This document shows, piece by piece, positions 20,749 through 29,656 of a stretch of 64,000 nucleotides of DNA (positions are counted from its first letter, which is position 1; each line of letters opens with the position of its first letter). The stretch covers positions 1,860,001-1,924,000 of the forward strand of contig NZ_CP040915.1 of NCBI RefSeq assembly GCF_006352065.1. The letters are read 5' to 3'. The position numbers and the translations under genes are program-made. The notes under the pieces are model-generated. The model searched no databases and was not told the origin of the DNA. It saw only the letters and a list, made by a program, of their open reading frames with translations. The stretch comes from Georgenia yuyongxinii. GTDB lineage: Bacteria > Actinomycetota > Actinomycetes > Actinomycetales > Actinomycetaceae.

Positions 20749-23571
20749 ATGGGCGAGGACGGCGTGGGCGAGGACTACCCCTGGCACTGGGCGGCCGACG
20801 TCGTCCTGCGGGACGGCGCGACCATGCACATCCGCCCCATCCGGCCCGACGACGCCGACGCCCTGCAGCGCATGCACCTGGCGCAGTCGCCGGAGTCGAT
20901 CTACTTCCGGTTCTTCGCCCCGGTCCCGCGCCTGGGGGAGAAGGACCTCTACCGCTTCACGCACGTCGACCACCACAACCGGGTGGCCCTGGTGATGGTG
21001 GACGGCGCGGAGATCCGTGCGGTCGGGCGCTTCGACGTCGTCGCCCCCGGAGACGCGGAGGTGGCCTTCAACGTGGTGGACACCGAGCGCGGCCGGGGCC
21101 TGGGCTCGGTGCTCCTCGAGCACCTCGCGGCCGCAGCGCGCGAGCTGGGCGTCACCCGGTTCGTCGCCGACGTGCTGCCCGCCAACGCACGGATGGTCCG
21201 GGTGTTCGGCGACGCCGGGTACGAGGTGGCCCAGCGCCTGGAGGACGGCGTGCTGTCGATCTCCTTCAGCATCGAGGAGACGGAGCGCTCCTGGCAGGTG
21301 ATGGCCGAGCGGGAGCGTCACGCGGAGGCGCTGAGCATGGGCGGGCTCCTGCAGGCCGCGTCGGTGGTGGTCCTCGGGCTGGGCCCGGAGGGGGAGGAGG
21401 GCCACGTCCTCGCCGGTCGCGTGGCGCAGGCTCTCGCCGCCGGTGCGTTCACCGGCCCGGTCCACGTGGTCGGGACGGCTGCGGGAGGCCCGACGGCGGA
21501 GCCTGGCGCCCCACGGCAGCCCACCCAGGTGCACCGAGCCATCGGTGAGGTGCCGGGGCCCGTCGACCTCGCCGTGGTGTCCGGCCCGCCGCGGGACGTC
21601 GTCGGATCGGTGCCGGCGCTCCGTGACCTGGGCGTGCGGGCGATGGTGGTGCTCTCCCACGGCTTCGGCGAGTCCGGGCCCGCGGGCATGGCCCGGCAGC
21701 GGGAGCTGCTGCGCCGCACGCGCGCCGCCGGGATCCGGGTGGTGGGCCCCGCCTCCTTCGGGGTGGTCGGGCACGGGCCGGCCGGCCGGTACAACGCCAC
21801 GCTGTGGCTGGAAAGCGGCGACGTGACCGGGCCAGGAGACGCCCCGGCGGCCGGGTCGGCCGGCGACTCACGAGCGGCAGGGTCGTCTGGCGAGGCCCCC
21901 GAGGGACTGGGGCTCTTCGCCCAGTCCCTCGCCGCCGGGCTGGCCGTGCGCTCCGCCGCCGCCCGACGGAACCTGCCCGTGGCCACATTCGTCTCGGCCG
22001 GCAACCGCATGGACGTCTCCGGCAACGACACCATGCAGTTCTGGTCCCAGCACCCGGCCACGGCCGTCGGGGTGGTCGTGCTGGAGTCGATGGGCAACCC
22101 CCGCAAGTTCTCCCGGATCGCCCGCCGGCTCTCGGCGAGCAAACCGCTGGTAGCTGTCATCTCCGGCCAGACCGGCCAGGCCACCCCGCCCGGTCACGCC
22201 GTGCGCACCTCCCGCGAGCCGCAACGGGTGCTCACCGAGATGCTGCGGCAGGCCGGCGTCGTCCGGTCACGCACGGTGCGGGAGATGCTCGACGTCGCCG
22301 CGCTGATGCTCACCCAGCCGTTGCCCGCCGGCCCACGCACCGCCGTCGTCTCCTCCTCCACGGCCCTGGCAGGCCTGGTGTCGGACGTCCTGCGCGCCGA
22401 GGGCCTTGAGGTGGCCGGGGAGCCGGTGACCCTCCCGCCCCTGGCCGGCGCCGCCCAGTACGAGGACGCCCTCGCGCGCCTGACCGCCCGTGACGACTTC
22501 GACGCGGTCATCGTCGCGCACGCGGCGCCGCTGGCCACCACCGACCGGGAGGTCGCCGCCGTCATCGCCCGCGCCGCCGCGCGAGACCCGCGTACCTGGG
22601 TCGCGTCCGTGTACGGCCTGCACGGCCTGGACGAGGCCCTCACGGCCGAGGGGCGCCGGGTGCCTGCGACGGGCACGGTCGAGGACGCCGTCACCGCCCT
22701 GGCCGGCGTGGTGCAGCACGCCCGGTGGCGCACCGGTGCCACCGACCCCCTGGTGGCCCCTCCGGGCATCGACCCCGCGGGCGCCCGCCGCGTCCTGGCC
22801 GACCTGCTCAGCGCGGTCCCGCAGCACGAGCGGCGCACCCTCGACCGGACCGCCACCCAGGCCCTCCTGGCCTGCTACGGCATCGAGATCCTGGCGGCTG
22901 AGCCGGTGCGCGACGCCGACGAGGCGGTCGCGGCCGCCGAGGCGACCGGGTGGCCGGTGGCCCTGAAGGTCTCCGACGCCGTGCTGCGCCACCGCATGGA
23001 CCTCGGCGGGGTCCGGCTGGACGTGGCGGACGCCGACGCGCTGCGCGAGGCGATGACCCAGGTGCGCACGCGGTCCGAGCGGGTGCTCGGCCACCCGGTC
23101 ACCTTCGAGGTCCAGGCCATGGCGCCGCCCGGCGTCGCCTGCGTGGTGCGCGGCAGCGAGGACGACCTGTACGGGCCGGTCGTGGCGTTCGGCCTCGGCG
23201 GCGACGCGACCGAGCTGCTCGGCGACGTCTCCTACCGCATCCCGCCCCTGACCAGCCGGGACGTCTCCGAGATGGTGCGCTCCGTGCGCGCTGCGCCGCG
23301 CCTGCTCGGGCACCGGGGCCTGCCCCCCGTCGACGTCGCCGCCCTCGAGGACGTCGTCGCGCGCGTCTCGATGCTCACCGACGACCTGCCCGAGGTGGCC
23401 GAGGTGCTGCTCAACCCCGTCATCGTGGGCGAGGAGGGCGTCCAGATCGCCTCGGCGGTGGTCACCGTCGCCCATCCGCTGCGCCAGGACGCCGGGCGCC
23501 GGGCACTGCCCGAACCGCCCGCAGAGCCGACGGGGGACGCGGGGGACGGCGGGGGTGCCGAGGTGGGATGA
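20749..23571 (+). CDS. GNAT acetyltransferase fused to ADP-forming acyl-CoA synthetase-like domains (Pat type)
   Basis: The 940-aa fusion has an N-terminal GNAT domain (about 15-180, with DTERGRGLGSVLLEHL), a CoA-binding Rossmann part (about 200-330), succinyl-CoA-ligase-like parts (about 340-690) and a C-terminal ATP-grasp part (about 710-925). This order matches protein lysine acetyltransferases such as Streptomyces PatA; Salmonella Pat has the GNAT domain at the C-terminus. These modify and switch off acyl-CoA synthetases. The usual SHTG of active ligases is replaced by PPGHAVRTS, so the ligase part may only sense CoA. An Ala/Gly/Ser linker lies near 365-385. The frame is open upstream, but the -10 box fixes the start at 20749. 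Confidence 0.88.
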   Translation: MGEDGVGEDYPWHWAADVVLRDGATMHIRPIRPDDADALQRMHLAQSPESIYFRFFAPVPRLGEKDLYRFTHVDHHNRVALVMVDGAEIRAVGRFDVVAPGDAEVAFNVVDTERGRGLGSVLLEHLAAAARELGVTRFVADVLPANARMVRVFGDAGYEVAQRLEDGVLSISFSIEETERSWQVMAERERHAEALSMGGLLQAASVVVLGLGPEGEEGHVLAGRVAQALAAGAFTGPVHVVGTAAGGPTAEPGAPRQPTQVHRAIGEVPGPVDLAVVSGPPRDVVGSVPALRDLGVRAMVVLSHGFGESGPAGMARQRELLRRTRAAGIRVVGPASFGVVGHGPAGRYNATLWLESGDVTGPGDAPAAGSAGDSRAAGSSGEAPEGLGLFAQSLAAGLAVRSAAARRNLPVATFVSAGNRMDVSGNDTMQFWSQHPATAVGVVVLESMGNPRKFSRIARRLSASKPLVAVISGQTGQATPPGHAVRTSREPQRVLTEMLRQAGVVRSRTVREMLDVAALMLTQPLPAGPRTAVVSSSTALAGLVSDVLRAEGLEVAGEPVTLPPLAGAAQYEDALARLTARDDFDAVIVAHAAPLATTDREVAAVIARAAARDPRTWVASVYGLHGLDEALTAEGRRVPATGTVEDAVTALAGVVQHARWRTGATDPLVAPPGIDPAGARRVLADLLSAVPQHERRTLDRTATQALLACYGIEILAAEPVRDADEAVAAAEATGWPVALKVSDAVLRHRMDLGGVRLDVADADALREAMTQVRTRSERVLGHPVTFEVQAMAPPGVACVVRGSEDDLYGPVVAFGLGGDATELLGDVSYRIPPLTSRDVSEMVRSVRAAPRLLGHRGLPPVDVAALEDVVARVSMLTDDLPEVAEVLLNPVIVGEEGVQIASAVVTVAHPLRQDAGRRALPEPPAEPTGDAGDGGGAEVG

Positions 23572-23578
23572 TGTCCCG

Positions 23579-24160
23579 GTGCCGGACCTCAACCTCGCCA
23601 ACAAGCTGCGCTCCGAGCTCGACCTCGCGGGTTACTACCCAGAGCTCGTCGCCGGCGTGATCGACGTCGCCCTCGCCGACGAGGCGGTGGTGTCCTACCT
23701 GGTGCACCCCGAGACCACCTTCGACGAGACCGAGGTGTTCCGGCACCTCACCGCGCTGGTGCTCACGCCGTCGCGCCTCGTGGTGGCCCATGTCGACGAT
23801 GGCCCCGGCCCGGACGGGCGGCCCTCCGCGCTGGCCACCACCGAGTCGGTCCCGCTGCGCGAGGTCCGGTCCGTGACCCTCACCCACGGGGTCAGCGACC
23901 CCGCCCGCGCCCGCAGCATGCGCACCCAGGAGCTCACGGTCGCCGTCAGCTGGGGCACCGCGGACAGCCTGGACCTCAAGCCCGACCACTGCGACGACCC
24001 CGAGTGCGAGGCGGACCACGGATACGTGGGCACCGTCACCCCGGAGGGCCTGGAGGTGCGCATCAGCGCCCAGGCGGAAGGTGCCGGCGCGCTGGACGGG
24101 GCGCTGGCGTTCGCGAAGGCGCTGTCCTCCGCGACGGCCGGTCGCGCCGCCCGCGCGTGA
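23579..24160 (+). CDS. DUF5998 family protein
   Basis: This soluble protein of 193 aa begins PDLNLANKLRSELDLAGYYPELV and continues with alternating beta strands (VVSYLVHPETTFDETEVFRHL, then LKPDHCDDPECEADHGY). A cluster of Cys and His near 137-146 could bind a metal. The family is conserved next to the phosphodiesterase and thymidine kinase genes in Micrococcales, but its role is unknown. The GTG start comes 7 nt after the previous stop, and its last 4 bases (GTGA) overlap the next gene, so the genes are probably cotranscribed. Confidence 0.82.
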   Translation: MPDLNLANKLRSELDLAGYYPELVAGVIDVALADEAVVSYLVHPETTFDETEVFRHLTALVLTPSRLVVAHVDDGPGPDGRPSALATTESVPLREVRSVTLTHGVSDPARARSMRTQELTVAVSWGTADSLDLKPDHCDDPECEADHGYVGTVTPEGLEVRISAQAEGAGALDGALAFAKALSSATAGRAARA

Positions 24161-25326
24161 TCGAGGAGTTCCGGCCGCCCGGCCAGGACGGCCTGCACGT
24201 GCGCGCCGTCATGCCCGCCGCGCTGGACGCCGTCGGGCTCGACACCGCCTCGGCGGGCCGCCCCAGCGCCACCGACCGGGCGGTGCTCGGGCTGCCCCAG
24301 GCGCCCAAGGTGTGCGTGGTGCTCGTGGACGGCCTGGGGATGCGCATGCTCACCGAGCGGGGCGGGCACGCCCCGTTCCTGCGCGGCCGGCTGCCGGACG
24401 CGCTGACCCTGAGCAGCACCTTCCCCTCCACCACCGCCTCCGCCGTCACCGCACTGGGGACCGGCGAGCTGCCCGGGCTCACCGGCATGCTCGGGTTCTC
24501 CGTGCGTGACCCCGCCACCGGCGGCGTGCTCAACCTCATCCGCTGGGAGGCCACCACGCTCACGCCACGATCGTGGCAGCGCCAGGACACCCTCTTCGAG
24601 CAGCTCGCGACCCGCCGGCTGGGCGGGGAGCGGCTGCGGGAGGTGGTCAGCGTTGGCCCGGCCCGGTTCGTGGGCTCCGGGCTGACCGAGGCCGCGCTGC
24701 GGGGCATGCGCAACGTCTCCGCGGAGTCCCTCGCCGACCGGGTGGACGCCGCCTCCGCTCAGCTGCGGCGCGACGAGGTCGCCGCGGTCTACCTCTACTG
24801 GGGCGATGTGGACCACACCGGGCACGAGCACGGCTGGGGCTCGTGGCAGTGGGGCGAGGAGGTCACCAAGGTCGACGGCGAGCTGGCCCGCCTCGCCCGC
24901 ACCCTGCCGCGCGGCACGCTGCTGGTCATCACCGCCGACCACGGCATGGTCGACGTGACCGACAAGGTCGACGTCGCCACCACCCCGGCCCTCGCCCAGG
25001 ACGTGGAGCTGGTGGCCGGGGAGCCGCGCGCCAACCACGTCTATACCGCCCCCGGCGCCGCCGAGTCGGTCGCCCGGCGCTGGCAGGAGGTGCTGGGGGA
25101 GCGGGCGTGGGTCGCGCTGCGCGAGGAGGTCGTGGCCGCCGGGCTGCTCGGGGAGGTCGCCCCGGACCGGCTGCAGACGGTGGGCGACGTCGTCGTCGCG
25201 ATGCGCGGGCGTCACGCGGTGGTCGACTCGCGCACCCAGACCCCCACCTCGCTGCGGCTCGTCGGCATGCACGGCTCGCTGACCGAGGCAGAGATGGCCG
25301 TCCCGCTGATCGCGACGGTGGTGTAG
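24157..25326 (+). CDS. Alkaline-phosphatase-superfamily phosphodiesterase (nucleotide pyrophosphatase-like)
   Basis: The 389-aa cytoplasmic metalloenzyme has VCVVLVDGLGMRM (first metal Asp), the Thr nucleophile region STFPSTTASAVTALGTG, YLYWGDVDHTGHEHG and ITADHGMVDV (further metal ligands). It should hydrolyse a phosphodiester or pyrophosphate bond; the substrate is unknown. No signal peptide is present. GTG at 24157 overlaps the DUF5998 stop by 4 nt, and the stop codon TAG is directly followed by the thymidine kinase ATG, indicating a three-gene operon. Confidence 0.88.
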   Translation: MIEEFRPPGQDGLHVRAVMPAALDAVGLDTASAGRPSATDRAVLGLPQAPKVCVVLVDGLGMRMLTERGGHAPFLRGRLPDALTLSSTFPSTTASAVTALGTGELPGLTGMLGFSVRDPATGGVLNLIRWEATTLTPRSWQRQDTLFEQLATRRLGGERLREVVSVGPARFVGSGLTEAALRGMRNVSAESLADRVDAASAQLRRDEVAAVYLYWGDVDHTGHEHGWGSWQWGEEVTKVDGELARLARTLPRGTLLVITADHGMVDVTDKVDVATTPALAQDVELVAGEPRANHVYTAPGAAESVARRWQEVLGERAWVALREEVVAAGLLGEVAPDRLQTVGDVVVAMRGRHAVVDSRTQTPTSLRLVGMHGSLTEAEMAVPLIATVV

Positions 25327-26136
25327 ATGGCCCAGCTCGTCTTCTTCACAGGCACGATGGACTCAGGCAAGTCCACCCTCGCGCTCCAGATGGATCACAA
25401 CCACGCCGCCCGGGGCCGTGACGGCCTGATCTTCTCCCGCAACGACCGGGCGGGAGAGGCGATCCTGTCCTCCCGCCTCGGGCTCGCCGTGCCCGCGGTG
25501 GAGGTCACCGACGGCACCGACTTCTGGGCCGAGGTGGTGCGCCGGCGTACCCACGGCGCCCGCGTGGACTACCTCATCTGCGACGAGGTGCAGTTCTACA
25601 GCCCCGAACAGGTGGAGCAGCTCGCCCGGCTCGTCGACGAGATGGGCGTGGACGTCTTTGGGTTCGGCATCACCACGGACTTCCGCACCCGGCTCTTTCC
25701 CGGCTCGGCACGCATGCTCGAGCTCGCCGACCGGGTGGAGCGCCTGCAGGTGGAGGCGCTGTGCTGGTGCGGCGCCCGTGCCACGCACAACGCGCGCACG
25801 GTGGGCGGCGCGATGGTCACCGAAGGTGCGCAGGTCGTGGTGGGGGACACGGTGCCCGGTGACGCGGCGGCGGCCGAGCCGGCTCACGCGGCGCAGCCGG
25901 ACCACGTCGCGCAGCCGGCTCATGTCGCGGACCTGAACCACGCCGCGGACCCGGCTCACGCCATGCAGCCGAACCCCGCCATGCAGCCAGAACACACTGG
26001 GGCGCCGGCCGCCGTCGGCGAGCCCGCCGAGGTCGGCTACGAGGTGCTGTGCCGGTTCCACCACCTGCATCAGGTGACGGCCGCCCGGGCCCGTGCCGCG
26101 AGCCTTAGCCCGCAGACCCTGCCGCTGGGCGAGTAG
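25327..26136 (+). CDS. tdk: Thymidine kinase with a His/Pro-rich insertion
   Basis: The 269-aa type II thymidine kinase salvages thymidine to dTMP. The Walker A is GTMDSGKST (9-17), the catalytic Glu is in CDEVQF (E87), and the zinc site has CWCG (146-149) plus LCRFHH (241-246). Between the thymidine-binding lasso and the second zinc half lies an insertion of about 59 residues (179-237). It is made of imperfect PAHAAQPDHVAQ-like repeats, absent from usual enzymes of about 200 aa. The ATG abuts the previous stop. No dut gene is found in its usual place in this window. Confidence 0.93.
   Translation: MAQLVFFTGTMDSGKSTLALQMDHNHAARGRDGLIFSRNDRAGEAILSSRLGLAVPAVEVTDGTDFWAEVVRRRTHGARVDYLICDEVQFYSPEQVEQLARLVDEMGVDVFGFGITTDFRTRLFPGSARMLELADRVERLQVEALCWCGARATHNARTVGGAMVTEGAQVVVGDTVPGDAAAAEPAHAAQPDHVAQPAHVADLNHAADPAHAMQPNPAMQPEHTGAPAAVGEPAEVGYEVLCRFHHLHQVTAARARAASLSPQTLPLGE
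25861..26037 (+). repeat. Degenerate in-gene repeats in tdk
   Basis: Units resembling CAGCCGGMYCAYGYCGCG recur at about 15-24 bp spacing, coding for (A/Q)P(A/D)H(A/V)AQ-type repeats. All steps are multiples of three, so the frame is kept. The pattern suggests slippage expansion. Confidence 0.6.
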
Positions 26137-26174
26137 CCGAGGTCGGTGCCAGACCGGGCTACCCGTGCGTTCCA

Positions 26175-26253
26175 CGCGTTGAGACCTGCACGTTCCGACC
26201 GAGACCTGCTGTTCCGCCTGCAGGTGTCGGCGCAAGTTGCAGGTCTCAACGCG
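26175..26253. repeat. Inverted repeat with GAGACCTGC copies between tdk and sepH
   Basis: CGCGTTGAGACCTGCA (26175-26190) and its perfect complement (26238-26253) are 47 bp apart. A further GAGACCTGC lies at 26201-26209. The two flanking genes converge here. It may be a bidirectional terminator or a small mobile-type repeat. Confidence 0.7.
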
Positions 26254-26330
26254 GTGGGAACCTGCCAGCGGCCATGTGGCGGTCGGGTGGAGGGGTGACG
26301 CGGTGGCGTGGGACCGGCCGCGGGCCAGGG

Positions 26331-26370
26331 CTACTCGGGCTTGGCTCCGGTTACTCCGGCTTGGCCCCGA
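26331..26370 (-). repeat. Tandem duplication across the sepH stop codon
   Basis: The 20-bp stretches 26331-26350 and 26351-26370 match at 16 of 20 positions. Read on the minus strand both encode Ala-Lys-Pro-Glu-stop, so the gene end is followed at once by a copy of itself. Confidence 0.55.
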
Positions 26371-27568
26371 ACACGATCTCGTCCCAGCTCGGCACGCTGC
26401 GCCGGACGGTCTTGCGTCGTCGCGGGGAACTACCTGCACGGGGGTCGCCGTGACCGTCGCCGGCGGCACGGCGCGCGGGCTCGTCGTCGCGGGCATCGGG
26501 GTCCTGACGGCCCGCCGGCTCCTCGCCGGTCGCGGCGGGCCCGGCCTCGCGCGATCCAGGTGGTGACTCGGCCAGGGTGGCCCGGCCGGTCTCGGCGGCG
26601 TTCGCTGGCAACGCCGGGGTGGTGCCGGGCGCCGCGGGTGCGCCGTCGTGAGCGGTGCTCGCGGTGGTGTCCCGGCGCGGCAGGGACAGCACGTGCGCGT
26701 CGGTGGCCTGCTCGGGGCGCGACGCCGGCGGGTGCGCGCCGTCGAACCCCTCGGTGTCCTCCTCAGCCGCGTCGTCGTCCATGGCGAGGTCCACCCGGGT
26801 GCCGCGGTGCGCGGCGAGCTCGGCCAGCAGGGCGTCGGTGGGTGAGTCGGCGGGCTCTTCGGTCGCGGGAGCGGCGGCGGGCGACGGCGCCGACGGGCTC
26901 ACCGCCTCGCCGTGCCAGGCCGCGCCGAGGGGCTCAGGCCCGGTGGCCCGCAGTCGTGAGGAGCCCACCGGGGTGAGGTGGCGGCGCGAGTGCGCGGTCG
27001 GACCCATCTCGGTCTCGGACAGCCAGCGGGCCTCGTCGCTGATGGCGTGCAGGGAGCGGGCCCCGAGGTCGATCTGCCAGCGGGCCTCCCGCTCGCGATC
27101 GCCGGCGACGAAGGTCACCAGGACCTCCCACGACTGCCCGGGGCGGCGCACCGCGTCCCACAGCAGGCTCGTGCTCGTGACGCCGCGGGCCGCGAGCCGG
27201 TCGACGACCAGGTCGCCCAGGCGGGGAGCGTCCGCCTCGTGCCCGAGCCGCTGAGCCTGGGCCTGCTGCACCACCCAGGCGCGCTCGGCCAGCACCGGGC
27301 CCTCGTAGCGGCGCACGTGCTCCACGGTGAGGCCAGCCTCCGCGGCCACCTCCTCCACGCTGGCGCCCGCCCGCACGAGCGCCTGGATGTCCTTGGGCCG
27401 CAGGGCGGACTCACCGGCCGCACGCAGCGCCTCGAGACCCGGCCGGTCCCGGCGCACGGCGGCGCGCAGCGCGTCGTCGATCGCGAGGCGGTAGCGCTGG
27501 CCGTCCCCGTCGGAGAGCGTGAGATGCTCTCCGTCACCGTGCAGCCCGAGCAGTTCGAGCTCAACCAT
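26351..27568 (-). CDS. sepH: Septation protein SepH
   Basis: The 405-aa division protein in Streptomyces and mycobacteria binds FtsZ and promotes its assembly. The N-terminal DUF3071 domain (about 1-180) starts VELELLGLHGDGEHLTL and includes a helix-turn-helix (ALRPKDIQALVRAGASVEEVA, then AGLTVEHVRRYEGPVLAERAW). A long disordered acidic/proline-rich linker (about 200-380) follows, and the conserved tail is RRSVPSWDEIVFG. The start at 27568 is set by an AAGGAGGACC ribosome-binding site and the family N-terminus. The stop codon is tandemly duplicated. Confidence 0.93.
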   Translation of the reverse strand: MVELELLGLHGDGEHLTLSDGDGQRYRLAIDDALRAAVRRDRPGLEALRAAGESALRPKDIQALVRAGASVEEVAAEAGLTVEHVRRYEGPVLAERAWVVQQAQAQRLGHEADAPRLGDLVVDRLAARGVTSTSLLWDAVRRPGQSWEVLVTFVAGDREREARWQIDLGARSLHAISDEARWLSETEMGPTAHSRRHLTPVGSSRLRATGPEPLGAAWHGEAVSPSAPSPAAAPATEEPADSPTDALLAELAAHRGTRVDLAMDDDAAEEDTEGFDGAHPPASRPEQATDAHVLSLPRRDTTASTAHDGAPAAPGTTPALPANAAETGRATLAESPPGSREAGPAATGEEPAGRQDPDARDDEPARRAAGDGHGDPRAGSSPRRRKTVRRSVPSWDEIVFGAKPE

Positions 27569-27714
27569 GGGGTCCTCCTTCGAGGTTCTCAGACCCGAGA
27601 GTGCCATCTGGCCACCCCGGCTGGAAGGATTGGCCCCGGTGTGTTCGGTGTGGGCTGGTCGACACTTATGGCCCGATTACCAGGGCGGATGCGTCCTGAA
27701 TGGGAAGGATCGAT

Positions 27715-28575
27715 GTGAGCAGCACCTCCGTGCCCCCCGCCGACCCGGCGGTCCTGCCGCAGGAGCAGGTGGCCGACCTGCTGGCCCTGTGCGAGACGCT
27801 CGCCCGCGAGGCGGGCGACCTGGTGCGGCAGCGCTCCCTGGCGAAGGTCACGGTGACGGACACCAAGTCGTCCGTCAACGACGTGGTCACCGCCGTCGAC
27901 CGCGAGGTCGAGGAGCTGCTGCGCCGGCGCATCGCGGCTGCCCGCCCCGAGGACGGCGTGCTCGGGGAGGAGGAGGGTGCCCAGGCCGGCACTTCCGGCC
28001 TGACCTGGGTGGTCGACCCCATCGACGGCACGGTGAACTTCCTCTACGGCATCCCGTCCTACAGCGTCTCGGTCGCCGTGGTCCTCGGAGAGCCCGACCC
28101 GCAGCACTGGACGGTGGTGGCCGGCTGCGTGCATGCCGTCAGCCTGGGCACCACCTGGACGGCGGGACTGGGCATGGGGGCACGGCGCGACGGGGAACCG
28201 CTACGGATCAAGGAGGCCGTGCCCCTGGGCCAGGCGCTGGTGGGCACCGGGTTCGGGTACACCGAGGAACGACGGCGCGAGCAGGCCGCCGTCGTCGCCC
28301 GCCTGCTGCCGCAGGTGCGGGACATCCGGCGGATCGGCTCGGTGGCGATCGACCTGTGCCTGGTGGCGGACGGCCGCCTGGACGCCCACTACGAGCGTGG
28401 TCTGAACCCGTGGGACGTCGCCGCCGGCACCCTCGTGGTCACCGAGGCGGGCGGCGTCGTGCAGGGGCTGGGCGGCGCCCGCCCGTCGGGGGCGATGACG
28501 GTGGCCGGGCCCGCGGCCCTCGTCGGTGAGCTGGCCGCCGCGCTCGAGGACGCCGGAGCACCCGCGACCTTGTGA
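27715..28575 (+). CDS. suhB: Inositol monophosphatase family protein
   Basis: The 286-aa Mg-dependent phosphatase has GEEEG (metal Glu), WVVDPIDGTVNF (metal-binding DPIDGT) and WDVAAGTLVVTEAGG near the C-terminus. It likely dephosphorylates inositol-1-phosphate or a related sugar phosphate. In M. tuberculosis suhB (Rv2701c) likewise lies near sigA and the DUF4193 gene. An ATG at 27700 is possible, but GGAAGG at 27702-27707 is well spaced for the GTG at 27715, which I prefer. It diverges from sepH. Confidence 0.9.
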   Translation: MSSTSVPPADPAVLPQEQVADLLALCETLAREAGDLVRQRSLAKVTVTDTKSSVNDVVTAVDREVEELLRRRIAAARPEDGVLGEEEGAQAGTSGLTWVVDPIDGTVNFLYGIPSYSVSVAVVLGEPDPQHWTVVAGCVHAVSLGTTWTAGLGMGARRDGEPLRIKEAVPLGQALVGTGFGYTEERRREQAAVVARLLPQVRDIRRIGSVAIDLCLVADGRLDAHYERGLNPWDVAAGTLVVTEAGGVVQGLGGARPSGAMTVAGPAALVGELAAALEDAGAPATL

Positions 28576-28750
28576 GGTCACTCACGACCGGCCACAAATG
28601 TGACGCTAGCCGTGGGCAGATCGCGCATCGGTGGTGCACAATCCGGTGACCGCGGGAACAAACGCGTCCTCAGGACGTTTGGCGGGTATCTGGCTTTTGC
28701 TGCCGCGACAAGAACCGACGACCACGAAGAAACCGGAGCGTGACGCCGAT

Positions 28751-29050
28751 ATGGCGACCGACTACGACGCACCCCGCAAGAACGAAGAGGACCTCAACGA
28801 GGACTCGATCGAGGAGCTGAAGGCGCGACGCGCCGAGAAGAACTCCGGGGCGGTCGACGAGGACGAGACCGAGGCTGCTGAAGGCTTCGAGCTCCCCGGC
28901 GCCGACCTCTCCGGGGAAGAGCTCTCCGTCCGTGTGCTCCCGCGCCAGGCGGACGAGTTCACGTGTGCCAAGTGCTTCCTGGTGCACCACCGCAGTCAGC
29001 TGGCCTACGAGGACAACGGACAGCTCGTCTGCTCCGAGTGCGCCGCCTGA
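28751..29050 (+). CDS. DUF4193 family zinc-ribbon protein
   Basis: The 99-aa acidic protein has a charged N-terminal half (NEEDLNEDSIEELKARR) and a C-terminal zinc-ribbon pattern, FTCAKCFLVHHRSQL then LVCSECAA. It corresponds to M. tuberculosis Rv2699c in sequence type and in position before DUF3093. Function unknown. The ATG at 28751 matches the family start. A 175-bp intergenic stretch precedes it, with no feature I could name. Confidence 0.88.
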   Translation: MATDYDAPRKNEEDLNEDSIEELKARRAEKNSGAVDEDETEAAEGFELPGADLSGEELSVRVLPRQADEFTCAKCFLVHHRSQLAYEDNGQLVCSECAA

Positions 29051-29054
29051 CCTT

Positions 29055-29552
29055 CTACCCCTCGCGCCGGCCGAGCGCAGCCACGAGCTGCGCGGGCCGG
29101 CGCGTGCACACCAGCCAGTAGGGCGTCGCGTCACGAGGGTCTGTGACGGCTAGCCGCACCGCCCCACGGACCCAGGCGCGGTGGCACACGTGCGCCCGGG
29201 CGTCCGCCTCCGTGCGCATGAGGCGCTGCAGGCCGTCCGCGTCGACGACCTCGGCCGCGCCGAGGGCACCCAACGGGATGACTGCTCCGCCGGCTCGCAG
29301 CCGGGGCTCGCCGGGCGCGCCGCCGTCGGCCGGGTCCCCACCCCTCACCACGGACACCACCGGCGAGGTCAGCACCAGGACCGCCGAGCACCCGGCGGCC
29401 ACGAGCAGGCCGACGACCGCGGCGAGGACCGGCGTAGTGAACGGCGTCATGCCGAGCAGCACGATGCCGCCCACCACGAGCGAGATCAGGTGCACGCTGG
29501 GGGGCGGTGCGAGCCGTTCGGTGTACAGGGCAGGGGCGTCGGCGGTCTCCAC
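29055..29552 (-). CDS. DUF3093 membrane protein
   Basis: The 165-aa protein starts ETADAPALYTERLAPPPS, with two adjacent membrane helices (about 20-60) followed by a soluble beta-rich domain ending YWLVCTRRPAQLVAAL. This is the DUF3093 pattern (compare Rv2698). It is convergent with DUF4193, with 4 bp between stops. The GTG at 29552 is preferred over the upstream ATG at 29600 because of the family N-terminus and a CAGAGT box 7 nt before it. In many actinomycetes dut follows on the other strand; here it does not. Confidence 0.85.
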   Translation of the reverse strand: METADAPALYTERLAPPPSVHLISLVVGGIVLLGMTPFTTPVLAAVVGLLVAAGCSAVLVLTSPVVSVVRGGDPADGGAPGEPRLRAGGAVIPLGALGAAEVVDADGLQRLMRTEADARAHVCHRAWVRGAVRLAVTDPRDATPYWLVCTRRPAQLVAALGRREG

Positions 29553-29650
29553 ACCGCCCACTCTGCCAGGCGGCGCCCGCACGTCCGGCGGGCCGTCCAC
29601 ACGCGCCGGCCCCCGCTGGACCGGCCCGACCGCGCCGGCCCGGCCCCGGG

Positions 29651-29656
29651 TAGGCT
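29651..29656 (+). promoter_or_regulatory. -10 box of the DUF3710 operon
   Basis: TAGGCT here is followed by a leader of about 45 nt and a strong AGGAGG-type ribosome site at 29692-29699, in contrast to the leaderless genes that use the same hexamer. Confidence 0.45.
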
